DNA of 64,000 bases from Bugulina stolonifera. Its lineage: Eukaryota > Bryozoa > Gymnolaemata > Cheilostomatida > Bugulidae. Shown piece after piece: positions 34,397 to 62,345 of the stretch. Location of the stretch: assembly GCA_935421135.1 (NCBI GenBank), contig OW285195.1:8494891-8558890 (forward strand), given 5' to 3'. Both the position numbers and the translations under genes were made by a program. The notes under the pieces are model-generated. The model made no database searches, was not told the origin of the DNA, and saw nothing but the letters and a program-made list of their open reading frames with translations. Position 1 is the stretch's first letter. Each line of letters begins with the position of its first letter.

Positions 34397-37174
34397 TTAT
34401 TTAGTATTATTTTTGAACACGATGCAACACACACTTTGTTGAATAAACAAGTAGAACAGAATAAGAATAGAACCTTGTGTTCTCTTTTCTACAATATTCC
34501 GTATAATATGTGCCTGAAAATAAACAACAGCAACTTGGAAACGCCTGGTGCAGCAGATCTTGCTGAATGAATGAGCAAACCCTGGAAGGTGAGGAGTGTT
34601 TTTAAACATTACCGTATTCAATTAAATCATTTCTATAGCTTCTAGATTACGAACCTTTGATTCTATTGGGCATTGCTTAATGCGTAGCCTAATAGAAATC
34701 TGCTACATGTAAATTATACAGGTTTTATTGGAATTGCTAGTATTGTATAAGCTCTGATCCATAAGAATTTAACATTATGGGGGTTATAAAGGTACGCTCG
34801 ACATTTACTGCACTCGCCATAAGGTCCTTAGGTACCTTATCACAGATTATTGTCTAATAGAGAATATTATGTACATTTTTTGTATAGGAATGTAGCGTCT
34901 AATTTAGCTGGTACCAACACTGTACGCGAGTTTGGATGGATTTACAAGTTAAACCTTCATGATCACCATTACTATTCATGATATTTCAAATACTTCAATT
35001 TAATTTACTCAAATAGCATTCTGATTATCTGAGAATGCAATCATTATCAATCATGTTATGTTTTATATTATATTTATATTAAAATATTAACTACATGTAT
35101 ATTGTATTAAATTAATAGTTTAATATAATTAATTGGTTATAGTATGTTATTGTAGCTACTATGAAAGTAGTAAGGTAAATCCTCTATGGTGATCACTACT
35201 CTCATAGTAGTGTTACTTCTACCTTTGTAGTAGATTTTGCTGTACCAGGTCAGGTGTTAGACGCGGCCCCCCAACTCAACTGTAACTAAATGAGGTTCTT
35301 AGTCTATCTACCAGCTCCAAGCATGATATTACAGGCTTATGTAAACTTTACCGTAATAGCTTTTGTTATTAAATAATTGGAGTCTCTGTGTCATGCTGGA
35401 GGTCTGGAGTCTGGTACCAGAGTCAGTCTTCATTCCCAGGTTTTTAGCAATGTTTATTGTAATAGTGGTATCGTGTATGGCACGTGTTTTCAATGTGATT
35501 CCCCATATTTTACAGCTTTTTTCCTTAAGGATGGCGCCACTCGTTTCATTTATCTACTGAAGATGGAACTCTTACCATACAGATTATGTATGGCTAATAC
35601 TCATGATGAAATCTAAACTTAGTCCTATAAGGGCAAAACTCCATTTGCCTGTAGACTTATGCATAGATATTTTAACCACAATGTACATATTGCAGGAAGA
35701 TGGAGTAGCATGTTGTATATAGCTTATGCATGCATACATGTACATACATACCCTACATCAAATAATGTACTTTTTTCGAATACAGAGAGAACTATATTTT
35801 GAAAAACTGTACTTGTTCAATGTAATCCAACAAACCTATGATAAGAACTGCCAACTGATGGCTATCACTTAGTTTGCTCTGTGATGTGCTTAACCGTAAC
35901 TGTAAACGACAGTAAACACCTGGTGTGTTCTTTAGTTCTATACTTGTACACATTATCTTCCTTAGATCTTCCTTGAGTTTCTTATGCATCTGTCAGAGTT
36001 ATTCCAGATGCCTAATATTAATGTGCATTTCCACCTTCTGCCTCCCTCCTGTCGGCTGAATGTGAAGTTATGCAGAAAGACCAGTACATTTTCAGTGACC
36101 ACCATGGATGGACAATTCTAGCTATCATTTGAGTAGCTTGAGAAGTTTCAGGGGACTATCGTGCAGGTACATGTAGGTATCTAATCAATTTAAAATGCAG
36201 TATTTCTAGTATAAAATGTATAAATGAAATCCAGGTTGCTATAGTAACCAAACTATATGATCGGCCCAATTGGTTTTCTACATGTAAGTAATCTACAGAT
36301 CCTTATATGCCAATCATTTTGTAATTATGCTAGCAAACCTCTGGTATGTTGGATACCAGTATTCACATACACAGAGTTAGCAAGCATTGGTTTGGTTGCT
36401 GTATTAGGTAGCCACTCCAACATATTATAATATAAATATTCTTGCTCATATTTTACTGTATACTTTTAACATTTGGTGGAAGAGTGCAAGTGTTAGGGCA
36501 TATTATTGTCATAGATAGTGTTCGAACTTTGGGTTGTACTACTTGTTATTTCCATGTGTAGCTCTGCATGTTTTACAGTTGAGTACATTGGCACAGTCGA
36601 TTCAGACCCAAGTTACTACTACTCTTGTTTGGCTCATGCTTCTCTCCATCTCTCGTGCTAAAAAAATAGAAATTTAAAAATTGCTAACTGGCCAGGTCAA
36701 AGTAATGTGTTTAAATGCACTAAGATTTGAGCGGACAACTGAATGTAGCCTACATTCTTGTGTCCATGCATAAGTGTATTGTTACCGATTCTTGTTGTGC
36801 TGTAGTCTACTAATGCTCAGCTATACTCAAGATACTTTGGTTGCAATTTATATTTAATTTATTGTACTCTAAGTTAGGACTATGGTCTAGTATTGTAATG
36901 TGATGTATATTGTATGAAGGCACAAACAGAACTGATTTGAATAATAATAATACAGTGTAGTAGCATATCTAAAACAGTATGAGTCATATGAGTCATCTAA
37001 TAACCGAAACAGTATTTGTAGTAAATAACATGATATGACAATAAGTATATTGAGGACTCATCATACCCCACTCTAGCAGAATGTTTCCCAAATAGACAGT
37101 TTGTATGATACTGCGTTTTAGAGATGTCTGTAGCTAGAGGATTATAGAGCTGTACTAGCTAGCTGTTACTCAGG
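34397..37174. other. Duplicated non-coding stretch, part of unit 1
   Basis: 34530-35100 and 35160-36350 match unit 2 (57257-57830 and 62750-63960). Short frames here are not preserved between the two copies because indels shift them, so I call no gene. 36350-37174 holds nothing recognisable. Confidence 0.5.
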
Positions 37175-40100
37175 ATGACAGCAGTCTCAAGGTCACAGGA
37201 AGAAGGTGTAGCTGGAAGGGTGAGTTGTTCAAAGATTTGACACACTCCACTGATAAAATAATTACTTGCCAACTAATCGGTGTAGGCCCTACTCTACTCT
37301 GATCTGTTTGTGGTCAATTGAGGCTCATTTTTCAGATACATGTACATGTATTGGTTCAATTTTTTTTAGATTGTTATGACCCATTGTATAGCTAGCAAAT
37401 GTTGTACATGTCGAAAGATTTTTCCCCCTACAGCATGAGCATTAACAGTGAAAGCGCACTGTGTCCTTTGCTGCTTAAGGTTTGCATTTGTTCCCAGTTC
37501 TATCATTAAATTTTAGCTAGAGAGATTCCACCGACTGATAGCTAAACAGGGAGAGGTAACATGTGGCTACTTACTTGTGTAAAGAATGGTCCAGTATTGG
37601 CTAAGGATAAAAACTATGCATGGGCTGTGTTGGTGATGGCAACGATATCACATGCAGCACACCTGGGTTTCACTGCTGGGGTCATTGGAAACTTTACAGT
37701 AGCCCAGAAAAACTTTTATAATATCAGTCTGGAAGAGAGTACACTGATTGGTACAGTACATAGAGGTGTCATGTACCTCACTGGTATGTTATATTCTATT
37801 TATTTATCTAATTTGCTCTAGTATTGCTATAATATGTCTAAAATACTTGCATGTATGTGTATAACACAACTGCACATGATGGTAACTATTTTTACAGGGA
37901 AGCACAGTAATACAATCGTATGCTATGTGGCACATCCTAAACGTTGGACATATTTTTGGAGTTGTCCTCCTTATAATGGATAGACGACTCCTAAAGAAAT
38001 ATTATATGAATAGTATTAATGTTTGGCTGTCTATTATACATGTAGGTCCACTAAACGCTTTCATAGTGCAGATGATAGGCTGCAGATATACTCAACTGCT
38101 AGGTGGAGCCCTGGCTATACTCGGACTGGCTCTTTCTTACTTTGCTACTCAATCTTGGCACACTTTTGTCCTATTTGGAGTCATAACTGGTAGGTATATA
38201 GAAATATTACACATCCAATGGATTGAATTTGGACTGTTGCTGTTTTTACTAATCTGGGCTGTGATTAACATTGCATTGTGGACCACTTTTTTACTCTATA
38301 TTGTAGGTTATGGGACACTGCAGGTCATTAGTGTAATATGTATTGTACTCAGCAAACTAGACCATCATCATCGGTCAGTGAACTTTATCCGTACTCACAA
38401 ATTATAGCAACTCATGGTGTTGCCTCAAGTTACACCACTTTACTACTTGTAAGGAAACATCGAAATGTGGTGTAATTTGTCTCTGCAAAAAGTTACCAAT
38501 TACTAAAATTAAATTATATACACTGTTTAGCAATGGTAGGCCTACTACTAATGTTAAAGTGTATAAAATAAAAAATGATAGTTCCGCTGGTTTTATCAAT
38601 TAAATTTCGAAGTTGTCTTCTCCTAATTCAATTGTTGAATCTCATTGTACAAGAAAAGTGAAATCAGAAGTTGAGTTAGAAGAGGACTGGTTCTGTTTGT
38701 AACCAGCAACTTACGGCTAATGGCTGCTCACTATCATAATGAAATTGCATTTACATAAATAGTGAGTGCCAGTTTGGCCACACATTCAATCACTCATTTC
38801 ATTGTACCCTGCTAAAGTTCATATAAATGGAACAATTTTAACAAAAAAATTTAAGACTTCAAGACTAGATGTAGAGTGTAACGGTGCACACTATTCTTGT
38901 TGTAGGTGCTTTCAATACGATCGGCTGTCTGCTGGTAGTTATAGCAAGTTACTGGAACTTTGACCGTCTTACTATTCATTGTGCCACGCCGGTAGTCTTC
39001 GGAGTTGCTTCTCTTCTGTCAGCATTCAGTGGTGGAAAGGTATGTGCTATGCTATGTATTTATATGCTCGTCCAATCACAGCTCATCTGAAGGGTCATGA
39101 ACCTAGTGCCATTTGAGCTTCAATCCGCTCATCCTAATGTAAACACAACTTTGTATGACATTTGGGGTCAACAACCAATGGCTGATGATATTGGAGATAG
39201 CGGTGTTCCCAAACTCAATATAGAATAAAGTTTTAATATAAAACAATAGCTTCTGCAAAGCCCAATCATATCTGTTTTTACAACTAAATTATTATAGTTG
39301 AACCCAACAGGGCTACTAGGACTATCAATTCAATAATAACTACTCGGTATACAATGCACCACTCAGTTTGGTAAACAGTAATTTATTTTCTTGCCTTCAA
39401 TTGAGTGTAATGTAACTCTGAACTCATCTCACTCAAGGCCTTCATGGTTTGCCTTGTGTTGCACCTTTGAACTGTTCTTAGCTACGCAGCTATGTAGTAG
39501 TATTCGTAGTCCAACTGTTTAGTGTTATTTACATCAAATAAAAGACAACACATCTCCTACCTGGTAATACACATCTGTAACTGTAAGATAGGATTAATGT
39601 GCAATTCTATATTCAACTATAGGGATTGCTCTAAGATTGCATGCACAGTGTAAAGGACTACATGTAAAGGACTACAATGGTACATGTACGTCATGGCCAA
39701 GCCAAAAGAGAAGCACTTTTTTGCAGTATACTAATTTGAAGTTTCTTATTTGCAGATTACTATGCAGTGTTTTGTACTTTTGTACCATCACATTTTGTGT
39801 CACCACATTTTACCACAACCCCGTACCTTTGTGGTCGTTAAATTAAAATAAATTTTTGGTGGGGTTCGTTAAATCAAAATAACTTTATGCCCTTCCCAAG
39901 CCCATTTTTACCAAACTCGTTATCTTCTATAGGCGTTTTATAAACCCAGTGTACAGTGTATTGGTCTAACCTACTGTACATGTAGCTTCTACAGTGTAGA
40001 CATAATTATATATATATTATAATATTATTATTTCTGTAGACTCCCTTGCCAAACACCATGGAGAGATATATGGTATTATCTTGGCTGGCAGCCTGGATAT

Positions 40101-40191
40101 ATTATCTAGCCTTATTATCCTACCAGTGATTATAAGCAGATTTGGAGGGAGGATAGACTGGCCCCCAGTACACCATAAAGCTTACTCTTGA
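37175..40191 (+). pseudogene. Monocarboxylate-transporter-like (MFS, SLC16-type) gene, incomplete or decayed
   Basis: Candidate exons: 37175-37219 (start ATG ACA GCA), 37585-37783, 38046-38189, 38906-39039 and 40040-40191. The first four are phase-compatible. They encode DKNYAWAVLVMA, then STLIGTVHRGVMYLTG|PLNAF and YTQLLGGALAILGLALSYFA, which resemble the first transmembrane helices of SLC16-type transporters. Then come GAFNTIGCLL...LTIHCATPVVFGVASLLSAFS and the last helix EIYGIILAGSLDILSSLIIL with a stop at 40189. Family members are about 450-500 residues; the middle helices (about TM5-9) and the segment before the last helix are missing. The final exon is out of phase with the one before. 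I read this as exon loss; unrecognised exons in 38190-38905 or 39040-40039 are the alternative. The substrate is unknown. Confidence 0.6.
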
Positions 40192-41161
40192 TTTTAGGCA
40201 AACATTAAACAACTCAATTGATGTCATTTTTATTTCTTGTTTTAACATATTTTTCGTGTAACCTCCATGTTTGTTGCAATATTCTTCTTAATGTTTAAAT
40301 TTATTTGACTGTTTTATACAACATCCACTGCACCTTTCATGAAATACCAAAATATAGGATATTTTTAATGAGCATGACCAACAGATGCATTTATGTGTGA
40401 CAAAACTGACCATCCGTCATCTAACTGGTCATCTATTGGCCTGCAAGACTATACAATACATCCTTTATTGTTATTTGTAGCTTCAGTAATTTACATAAAA
40501 AGGGTGGACACTGAACCTAGTACTGCACACTTTTGGCAATTTATTTTACAATTCCATTTTGTAATTCCTCTTTCAAAAACTGCAAACTCAAGATGCTTTC
40601 TACGAAGTGTAAGATGTTTACACATTTAGTAATTGCCTGCTGGGAAGGGAGTGAAAAAACTCCAGATGTATATAAAATGGATATGGGGAAACTGAACAAC
40701 ATCACCACCCAGGTAGCTAACCTTGATGCTAGTCTAATCAGGACATAGAAGGTGTACTACCAGTATATACAGTGAGTAAACATTAAATTTATTAAAGGAT
40801 ACTATCTTTGTTAAGACAGCAGCAGGTAGAGGTTAATACATGTATGTCAAGGGTGTCAAATGGAGGTTGAATGCCATTGAAGTGAAATGAGGATATGACA
40901 TGTCATGAGCAGTAATAAGCTTTTGATTGTAATGAGAAGTTGTCCTCTCTCAATTTCTTTTAAATTGAAAGAGGACAACTTCTAATTACGGCCAATAGCT
41001 TATATTAGTGCCCATGCATGGTTAGCCTATCAAAGAGCACTAATGTGCTAAGGAGTACCATTGCATCAAATCTGCGGGCAATTTTTACCCAAGCTACTGC
41101 CAAATACAAAATATTATTTGATAGAAACATTCATTGAGCAATGGTATATACTATATAGACT
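40192..41161. other. Intergenic stretch up to the duplication junction
   Basis: It holds a hairpin at 40935-40983 (next entry) and otherwise nothing recognised. The junction with unit 2 is at 41162. Confidence 0.45.
40935..40983. repeat. 22-bp-arm hairpin (MITE-like)
   Basis: Arm AGAAGTTGTCCTCTCTCAAT pairs with its complement (one mismatch) around a 5-bp spacer. Related GTTGTCCTCTC-type inverted ends occur near 12490-12540 and 38611-38690, suggesting a small family of hairpin elements. Confidence 0.7.
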
Positions 41162-42143
41162 CCTACCATCAAGTCATAATCTGATGATAGTAACAGAACA
41201 CCTAGTAACCATGGTGATATATGATAATTATTTATTCCAATACAATTAAACAATTAGTATGCCAATATTCTCCTTTGGTGACAGATTTAGAATTCTACAG
41301 CCAAGAAGCCTCCCAGAGGGAAGATATTTTACTTTATTATTGTGAGTTTTAAAGAGATTCAACATTAAGAACTTGTTTGAATGGAAACATGTTATGTTAT
41401 GTAGCGTTCTTGACAAAAAGTAAAACGGTGGTTAACTAGTAACCTGGGTTCCAAGTCGATTAAGAAGGAGGATCTATTCACCCACCATTAGTATTGTCAA
41501 AACATGTTGGATTCACATTTCTGACAATGACCATATATCTAATAACAATAATATCTTATTTGGACTGGCTCATGTTATACAAACAAACCTCATAATGGAT
41601 AGCTACATATAAATAATTTTAAACTCAGATGCATTAAAACATTAATTTTTATTTTGAAATCGGAATTCTCAAGTCTGATATTAAACAAACTCTGCTGACA
41701 AATCTAGTAGGTCAGAATAAATTTATTAACTTGATATGCTATCCCATGCCCAATATTTGAGACTCACGACATAAATCTACGACAAAATCTACGTCTATAC
41801 AGGAGGTTCTATGTAAGAAATATCACTATTGTAATTAAATTAGCAGTATGTACGGGTAGATGTATAAATAATGTGAATATAGACCAAATGTAATATATAT
41901 AATGCCAAATGTAAAACCAAATCTAAACTGCATTGTAAACTTTAGATACATAACAAGAAAACTGTATTTAATCTGCTAATACAGCACTGAATGTAGAATA
42001 GAGACTCCATGACAGATACAGTTGTACATATAAATAAGACAACAATCGACTTAAACTCTAACAGTTTATGTGGATTGTTTGAATGACCAGATACTGAGAA
42101 CCGTGAATTTAGCACCTTCACCCTGGAGTTCACAGTGACTCCT

Positions 42144-56569
<14,426 letters not shown>

Positions 56570-58877
56570 GGTGGCAACTGAAACAAGAACATGTTAAATT
56601 AAACTAAGGATGGAACTCTGCCTTACTTCAAGTAGCGCTATATATTACACTGATTTCAGAGGCTGAGCAGCAATATGAAGGTTAAAGCTCATTGATTTGA
56701 GCAAAGGACTAAAACTTAAACCTTCAATCGCAGAGTTTCCAGTTTTAGAGCGAAACTAACACCGGTACTAGAGAAGGTAAATTCCAGCAAACCCTGTTCA
56801 GATATGGTATGCAATCACCAAAATCAATTAAATTATAATAAATTGAGACTTAAATTTAGCTGTATCAAGATTGCTTCAATATCAATAATTATTTATATAT
56901 ACTTCTGGATTTTTTCTCCAAAAAGTCTTTTTCTATTGAATTGTAATTGTTTTGTACGAGTTGTTAAAAAGTTCTTATGTTATTTTGCAAAAACTGAAAG
57001 AATCTTAGCTGGAAAATTTAAATACTATTTAAAACCGAGAATCCTTCTGTGAAACTTGGACGCTTGGCATGTATACCAACCACAAAGCTGATAGGCTTTG
57101 CTTGCAAACCAGCTGAAATTAATATCTTTTAAATTTGTTTGATGAGCATGAGGGTCCCACACTTGACTTGCAAACTCTAGCAAAGGTCTTACCAGTGTTA
57201 AATATACTAGTCTACGTGTTGGCATATTTGCCTGTAAAGTGTAAATAGGCAACCGCAACTTGGAAAGGCCTGGTGCAGTAGATCTTGCCCAATGAATGAG
57301 CAAACCTCGGAAGCTGGGAAGTGTTTTTAAACATTACCGTATCCAATTAAATACTTTCTACAGTTTCCAAATTACGAACCTTTGTTTCTATTGGGCATAT
57401 ATTTGTCATGCAGCCCAATAAAGGACGGGTAAACGTAGATTGTACAGGTTTTATTGGAATTGCCAGCGCTGCTTAAGCCTCAATCCATTAGAATTTAATG
57501 ATATGGGGTTATAAAGAAACGTTCGAAATTTACTGCAATCGCCAGAAGGTCCTCCGGTACTTTATCACCAATTATTGTCTAATGAAGCTTCTAATCAAAT
57601 TTACTGTATTTAGTAGCTGGTACCAACACCAAAGATAGTGGAAGGGAAGATCAGACACTATCTTTGCCAACACTACGCGAGTTTGAATGAATCTGCATAT
57701 CAAACCTTCATGATTATCATTATTATCTGTCATGATATTTCAAACAATTCAAATTAAATAACATTCTGATTCTCTCACTGTAGGATGCAATCATTGTCAA
57801 ACATGTTTTATTATTACACTACTATCACTATGTAACTATCTGGTTGTATATAAATTATACAGTAGTTATTAACCCTGTAATATTAGTACTAATTATAATT
57901 ACCTTAAGGATTTATTGTTGACTCTGTTGTGGCTCTCTAGCTCTAGACACGTCTGCCTTCGGTAGCAGTTTGCATGAGAGTGCCTTCTACTTCTGAACAC
58001 CCAAAGGGAGTCTATTGTACCAGCATATAATTTTGACCAAACAGTATCTAATAATCTGATGCCTCACCATATAGGGAGCCTGTAATCATCTGATAGGCCT
58101 AACCAATAGTGAATTACAGTCTCATTTTCTGCCGTACCTATATGTCAACTGGCTATCCGTGTAAGTGAAATGAGGTCAGCAGTTAGGCCTACTGTACCTT
58201 GAACGCGGGCATCTTTTATATATACAATATTAATACTATCTTAGGACATAATAATAATAGGCCTATATCATATCCCTCGAAAATGACAGTAAATAATTGT
58301 GTTTAATTAATCATTAGAGGGGTTATGCCACGTGTTTTAAGGTAGCATTAAGACGCACTCAACTACATATTATATATTTAATAACACAATATATTGAGTG
58401 CCTAGATATTTTGTTATTCTAGTACTGTAGCTATCCTATTATTTGTGCCTTCCAGGCTATATTTAGAACAACTAGGCCACAACACAATGTAGGCCTATAG
58501 GCATATAGAAGAACGCAATTAAGACATAAAGCACGCAGTTGTGTCTTCATAACAAAGTTGTGTTTGAAGCAGCATTAAATAGTGCTAATGAGTCAAGCAT
58601 AGGCAAGAGGACACAACTCCGCTTATAGTAGTACAAATGTAACAAACCCAAATAAGAGGTGCTGCATTGAATATAGACATAAACCACATGTCATAACCCC
58701 TTTAATGTAATATACTAGTACTGTTACAGTTTATGCTAGTATTCAGATGAGTTACTAGTTAGTAGATGCTTCCATAAGACAATAAGAATGAATAACCATT
58801 ACATTAATACACTCTTGTTGGTTGTAAAACTAGGCGCCTGTGCTATGGTGATATAGCAGTATGTGCCAATGTAATAT
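56570..58877. other. Upstream of ALAD copy B; LINE fragment, otherwise no gene
   Basis: Homology to unit 1 runs to about 56845 and from 57257 to about 57830. The piece between holds the LINE fragment (next entry). 57840-58877 is specific to unit 2 and unidentified. Confidence 0.45.
57025..57303 (-). pseudogene. Fragment of a non-LTR retrotransposon reverse transcriptase
   Basis: The frame contains LQANMPTRRLVYLTLVRPLL then EFASQVWDPH, the typical segment after the polymerase core of LINE reverse transcriptases (Y-x-x-LVRP-x-LEYA-x-x-VWDP). The usual continuation is partly deleted after KDI. No upstream palm domain is present here, so this is a truncated relic. Unit 1 keeps only its edge at about 34530. 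Confidence 0.75.
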
Positions 58878-59661
58878 TGTAATGTTTTATGGGTAGGTCA
58901 CACTGGTGCCGATGTAGACATGAGTGTGGGAAGTGCTGGAGAGTGGTCTATCAAGTTGTACTTCCACCATTACATAAAGAGTGAACAGTTTGTAGCTCTA
59001 TTAGTGTTGCAAGGACGTAGGCCCGATGCTTGGCTCATTGAAAAGTCAAGGATCGACTTAGGTTCGATGTTTATGCTCATCAAGGGTGTGGTAAGAGTCT
59101 TATAGGAGTATGAGGACGAGCTCGGGTGCTGAAGGCCCAAAGTGACCAAGGCTGGAGCTGCCTGCCTGCAAGAGTAAGACTCGGTAGGTTGAGTTAAGAG
59201 ATGTTGCTTCATTAGAGCGCGATCAATAATTGACTAGCATAAGAAAATGCGCTTGCTTTTATACTAAATCAGTTTCAGGTAAAAAGCCTGATAAGGTATC
59301 GGGTGGGACGATAAGTTATTGGCCCCGGAAATTGCATAACAATATGGCTGAAAATTGCCCGAAGTCCGACCTTAGAAGGGTCAGCCATTGACAAAAAGGG
59401 CTTATAATCATGTGAAAAATAATATGTGTAAAAACAGGCATAATCTGAGACATTGGCAATAGGCAAAAAGACTTCGAATAGTTAATACAATAATATCAAC
59501 TTGCTATAATGATGCGTAGTGCGTAGTAACAATAATAGACAAGTTTAGGCGTACATGATTGTAATAACAGTAGTAGACAATCGGCAAGTTGTACATGCAG
59601 TAATGTAAAGTCAATGCAGCTATAGTTAGAGTCTGCATGCTCTGTGAGCTGAAACACCACA
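58878..59661 (-). mobile_element. Solo LTR, TSD ATAT
   Basis: Read on the minus strand it starts TGTGGTGTTTCAGC and ends CATTACA, with ATAT on both flanks (58874-58877 and 59662-59665). It is an inverted homologue of the LTR at 43763-44620, with the same TATA and AATAAA blocks. Confidence 0.85.
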
Positions 59662-59667
59662 ATATAT

Positions 59668-60653
59668 TGTAGGCCTAATGTTTTAGTGTTTATTTACATG
59701 CGGGTGCCGATGGCACGAGCATGGGAAGGGCTTGGAAGTTGGTAGAGGACGACCAAGTGACCTTCCACACATTACATAAAAGAGTGCTCTTGTTATTATA
59801 TGTCGGGACGTAGGTCAATGCTGAGACTCATTGAAGAGTCCAGGGTCGACGTAGGTCTGTAGACTTTAGACTCCTGAGGAGTGTAGTGAAAGAGCTGATA
59901 TTCTAGGAACTTAAGCCTGACGCTAGATTCATATAGAATACGGGATCAACCTAAGCCGTAGAAGTGGTGTAGAGATATGCTTAAACGAGGATGGGGATGA
60001 ACTCAAAGCGTATGGATCTATGGATCCGCCGGTGGAGTTACCCGCCTACAAGAGTAAGCCTCTAGGTTTGAGTTAGAAGACGGTGCTTTATTAGAGCGCA
60101 ATCAACAACTGATTTCATACAGAAAATGTGCTACCTTATATACTAAATATACTTCCGGTAAAAAGAGGCCGATAAAGTATCGGCCGGCCGATAAGGTATC
60201 GGGTCCGGAACTGATGCAACAACATGAATGGTACCGCCCGACGTCGGCCACAAAAAGGGTCGGCCTTGCCACAAAAGGTGCTTACAATGGTCCGAAATAG
60301 AAAATATATAAATATGAGCCTATTCCAAGATATCGGTCTTAAAAAGTATATGGTAAAAGACTCAGTTTAGTACAATCAGATAAGAGAAGATAATTGCTTT
60401 TAATATGTGGGAAAAACCGAGTGTAATTGCAGTAATCTGATTGGTGGATAACAATAATAGAGCACATGATAAGTGGTTGATTATAATAGAGTGTAAGCAT
60501 GCATGGGTAATAAATGTACAAGATAAGACAATAATGCATGAATGGATAATATGGATAAGTGTAACGCATACGTGAATGAATAATCATGTAAACAATGTCA
60601 ATGCATCTAAGAACAAGAACACAGTCTATATCTAGGCAGGCTGTTTCACCACA
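59668..60653 (-). mobile_element. Second solo LTR of the same family, TSD ATAT
   Basis: On the minus strand it starts TGTGGTGAAACAGCC and ends GGCCTACA, flanked by ATAT (59664-59667 and 60654-60657). It is a diverged relative of the neighbouring LTR: both carry the GATAAGGTATCGG stem block and TATA/AATAAA arrangement. Only six bases (ATATAT) separate the two LTRs. Confidence 0.78.
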
Positions 60654-61109
60654 ATATAACATCATTTTAACTATTAATAGTAATATGCAATGTATATAAT
60701 AATAATTAATTAATTATAGTATGTTATTGTAACTATAATTATTTATTTTAATATTGCAATAATTTATCTTTTGAATTACAATATATAAAGTAATGTCATA
60801 TAAAAATTGATATATTTAATTTATTATATGGAGTAATGCACTTGTTTGTGCATTGCTGAATCTCAGACAAAGTGCTCGATGTTTACAACAGAGCTAATTA
60901 ATATTTAGTAGAATCTCACTGTTTTGTCTCTTTTATTACTAATAGTTTCATGCTATATACTAGAATGAAATATAAAGCAATCATCAGACAAAAGAGACAT
61001 AATTAACTACTAATGGACAAGGACATGGTTATGGTGTTTTATATGTAGCGATTGTTTGGCTTACTGCTATATACATGTAGCTAAGGGGATTAAGACTAAT
61101 CTTGGTGTA

Positions 61110-61634
61110 TCAAGTTATTCCATAATTAAGCATGTGCTTTCTAGAGTGTCTGCACGTAGATATGAGCTCGTTTCGTTTATTTAGTGTGGCCATGCGTGGT
61201 TTGCGTAAAATAAAATATTTCTCAGTCACGCATAGTTGGCAATTTTTGGAAGAGTTGTTATAGGCCTGTGCATGAGTTATTATTTTCCACCTGATGTTGA
61301 AGTTTATTTGCTGTTCCTTCAGTTCCCAGATGTATTTACTTAGCTCTGTGCTAGCCCTTTGGTTTTCATTATTAAATGAAGATTTGTGGTTGTACATGCG
61401 CTTCTTAAAAGTGTTTTCTGTCAGTCCTATGTAAGTTTGGTCTGGTGTGTTGGCATTGGGTGCTGATACTGTAGCTTGGTAAATTATGCTAGGTGCTAAA
61501 CAATTACCTTCTAATGGGCAATCAATCTTAACTCTGCAGTTGCATCCATGAATAGCTGGGGTGTTGCTTGGTATTGGGTTTAGCTTCTTTCTGTTGTTAG
61601 ATACGATTGTCTTTCTTACATTTCCCATACAGCA
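61110..61634 (-). pseudogene. Penelope-like GIY-YIG endonuclease fragment, minus copy
   Basis: About 174 codons are open, starting inside the protein at CCMGNVRKT. They show HGCNCRVKIDCPL-GNCL (Cys-rich linker), IIYQATVSA, TYIGLTENTFKKRMYNHKSS (GIY-YIG-type core with its Arg) and TELSKYIWELK. It differs from the plus copy by Lys instead of Glu in TELSKYIW. It lacks the reverse transcriptase, so it cannot move on its own. Confidence 0.88.
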
Positions 61635-62345
61635 CAAGCATCTAGTACAAAACCTACCACAAGAAAGCGGGACAAAAATATCACTTGGTTCAACCCTCCA
61701 TACAGCAAAAACGTTAAGACAAACATTGGGAAAGCTTTCTTCAACATAATTAGTAAACTTTTCCCTAAATCAAATACACTCAACAAAATCATCAACAAAA
61801 ATACAGTGAAACTAAGTTTCTGCTGTATGGGAAATGTAAGAAAGACAATCGTATCTAACAACAGAAAGAAGCTAAACCCAATACCAAGCAACACCCCAGC
61901 TATTCATGGATGCAACTGCAGAGTTAAGATTGATTGCCCATTAGAAGGTAATTGTTTAGCACCTAGCATAATTTACCAAGCTACAGTATCAGCACCCAAT
62001 GCCAACACACCAGACCAAACTTACATAGGACTGACAGAAAACACTTTTAAGAAGCGCATGTACAACCACAAATCTTCATTTAATAATGAAAACCAAAGGG
62101 CTAGCACAGAGCTAAGTGAATACATCTGGGAACTGAAGGAACAGCAAATAAACTTCAACATCAGGTGGAAAATAATAACTCATGCACAGGCCTATAACAA
62201 CTCTTCCAAAAATTGCCAACTATGCGTGACTGAGAAATATTTTATTTTACGCAAACCACGCATGGCCACACTAAATAAACGAAACGAGCTCATATCTACG
62301 TGCAGACACTCTAGAAAGCACATGCTTAATTATGGAATAACTTGA
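61635..62345 (+). pseudogene. Penelope-like RT end plus GIY-YIG endonuclease, plus copy
   Basis: The open frame runs through the 186-bp spacer and the right arm to the stop at 62343. The spacer adds NITWFNPPYSKNVKTNIGKA and a basic Lys/Asn-rich stretch, the usual end of the Penelope reverse transcriptase domain. The Cys-rich linker and GIY-YIG domain (TYIGLTE, FKKRMYNH, TELSEYIW) follow. Most of the reverse transcriptase is missing at the 5' side. It is intact as an endonuclease domain but not as an element. Confidence 0.88.

Noticed and set aside
35363..35616. Open frames matched by similar frames at 62953-63186
   Set aside because: The similarity reflects the segmental duplication. The frames diverge through indels and no family is recognised.
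35792..35989. Possible exon with a plausible-looking 65-residue translation on the minus strand
   Set aside because: The matching stretch in unit 2 (about 63400-63590) carries frame-shifting indels and a stop, so there is no sign of coding constraint.
61561..61894. Hydrophobic frames opposite the Penelope coding strand
   Set aside because: They are antisense shadows of the GIY-YIG frames and span the palindrome junction.
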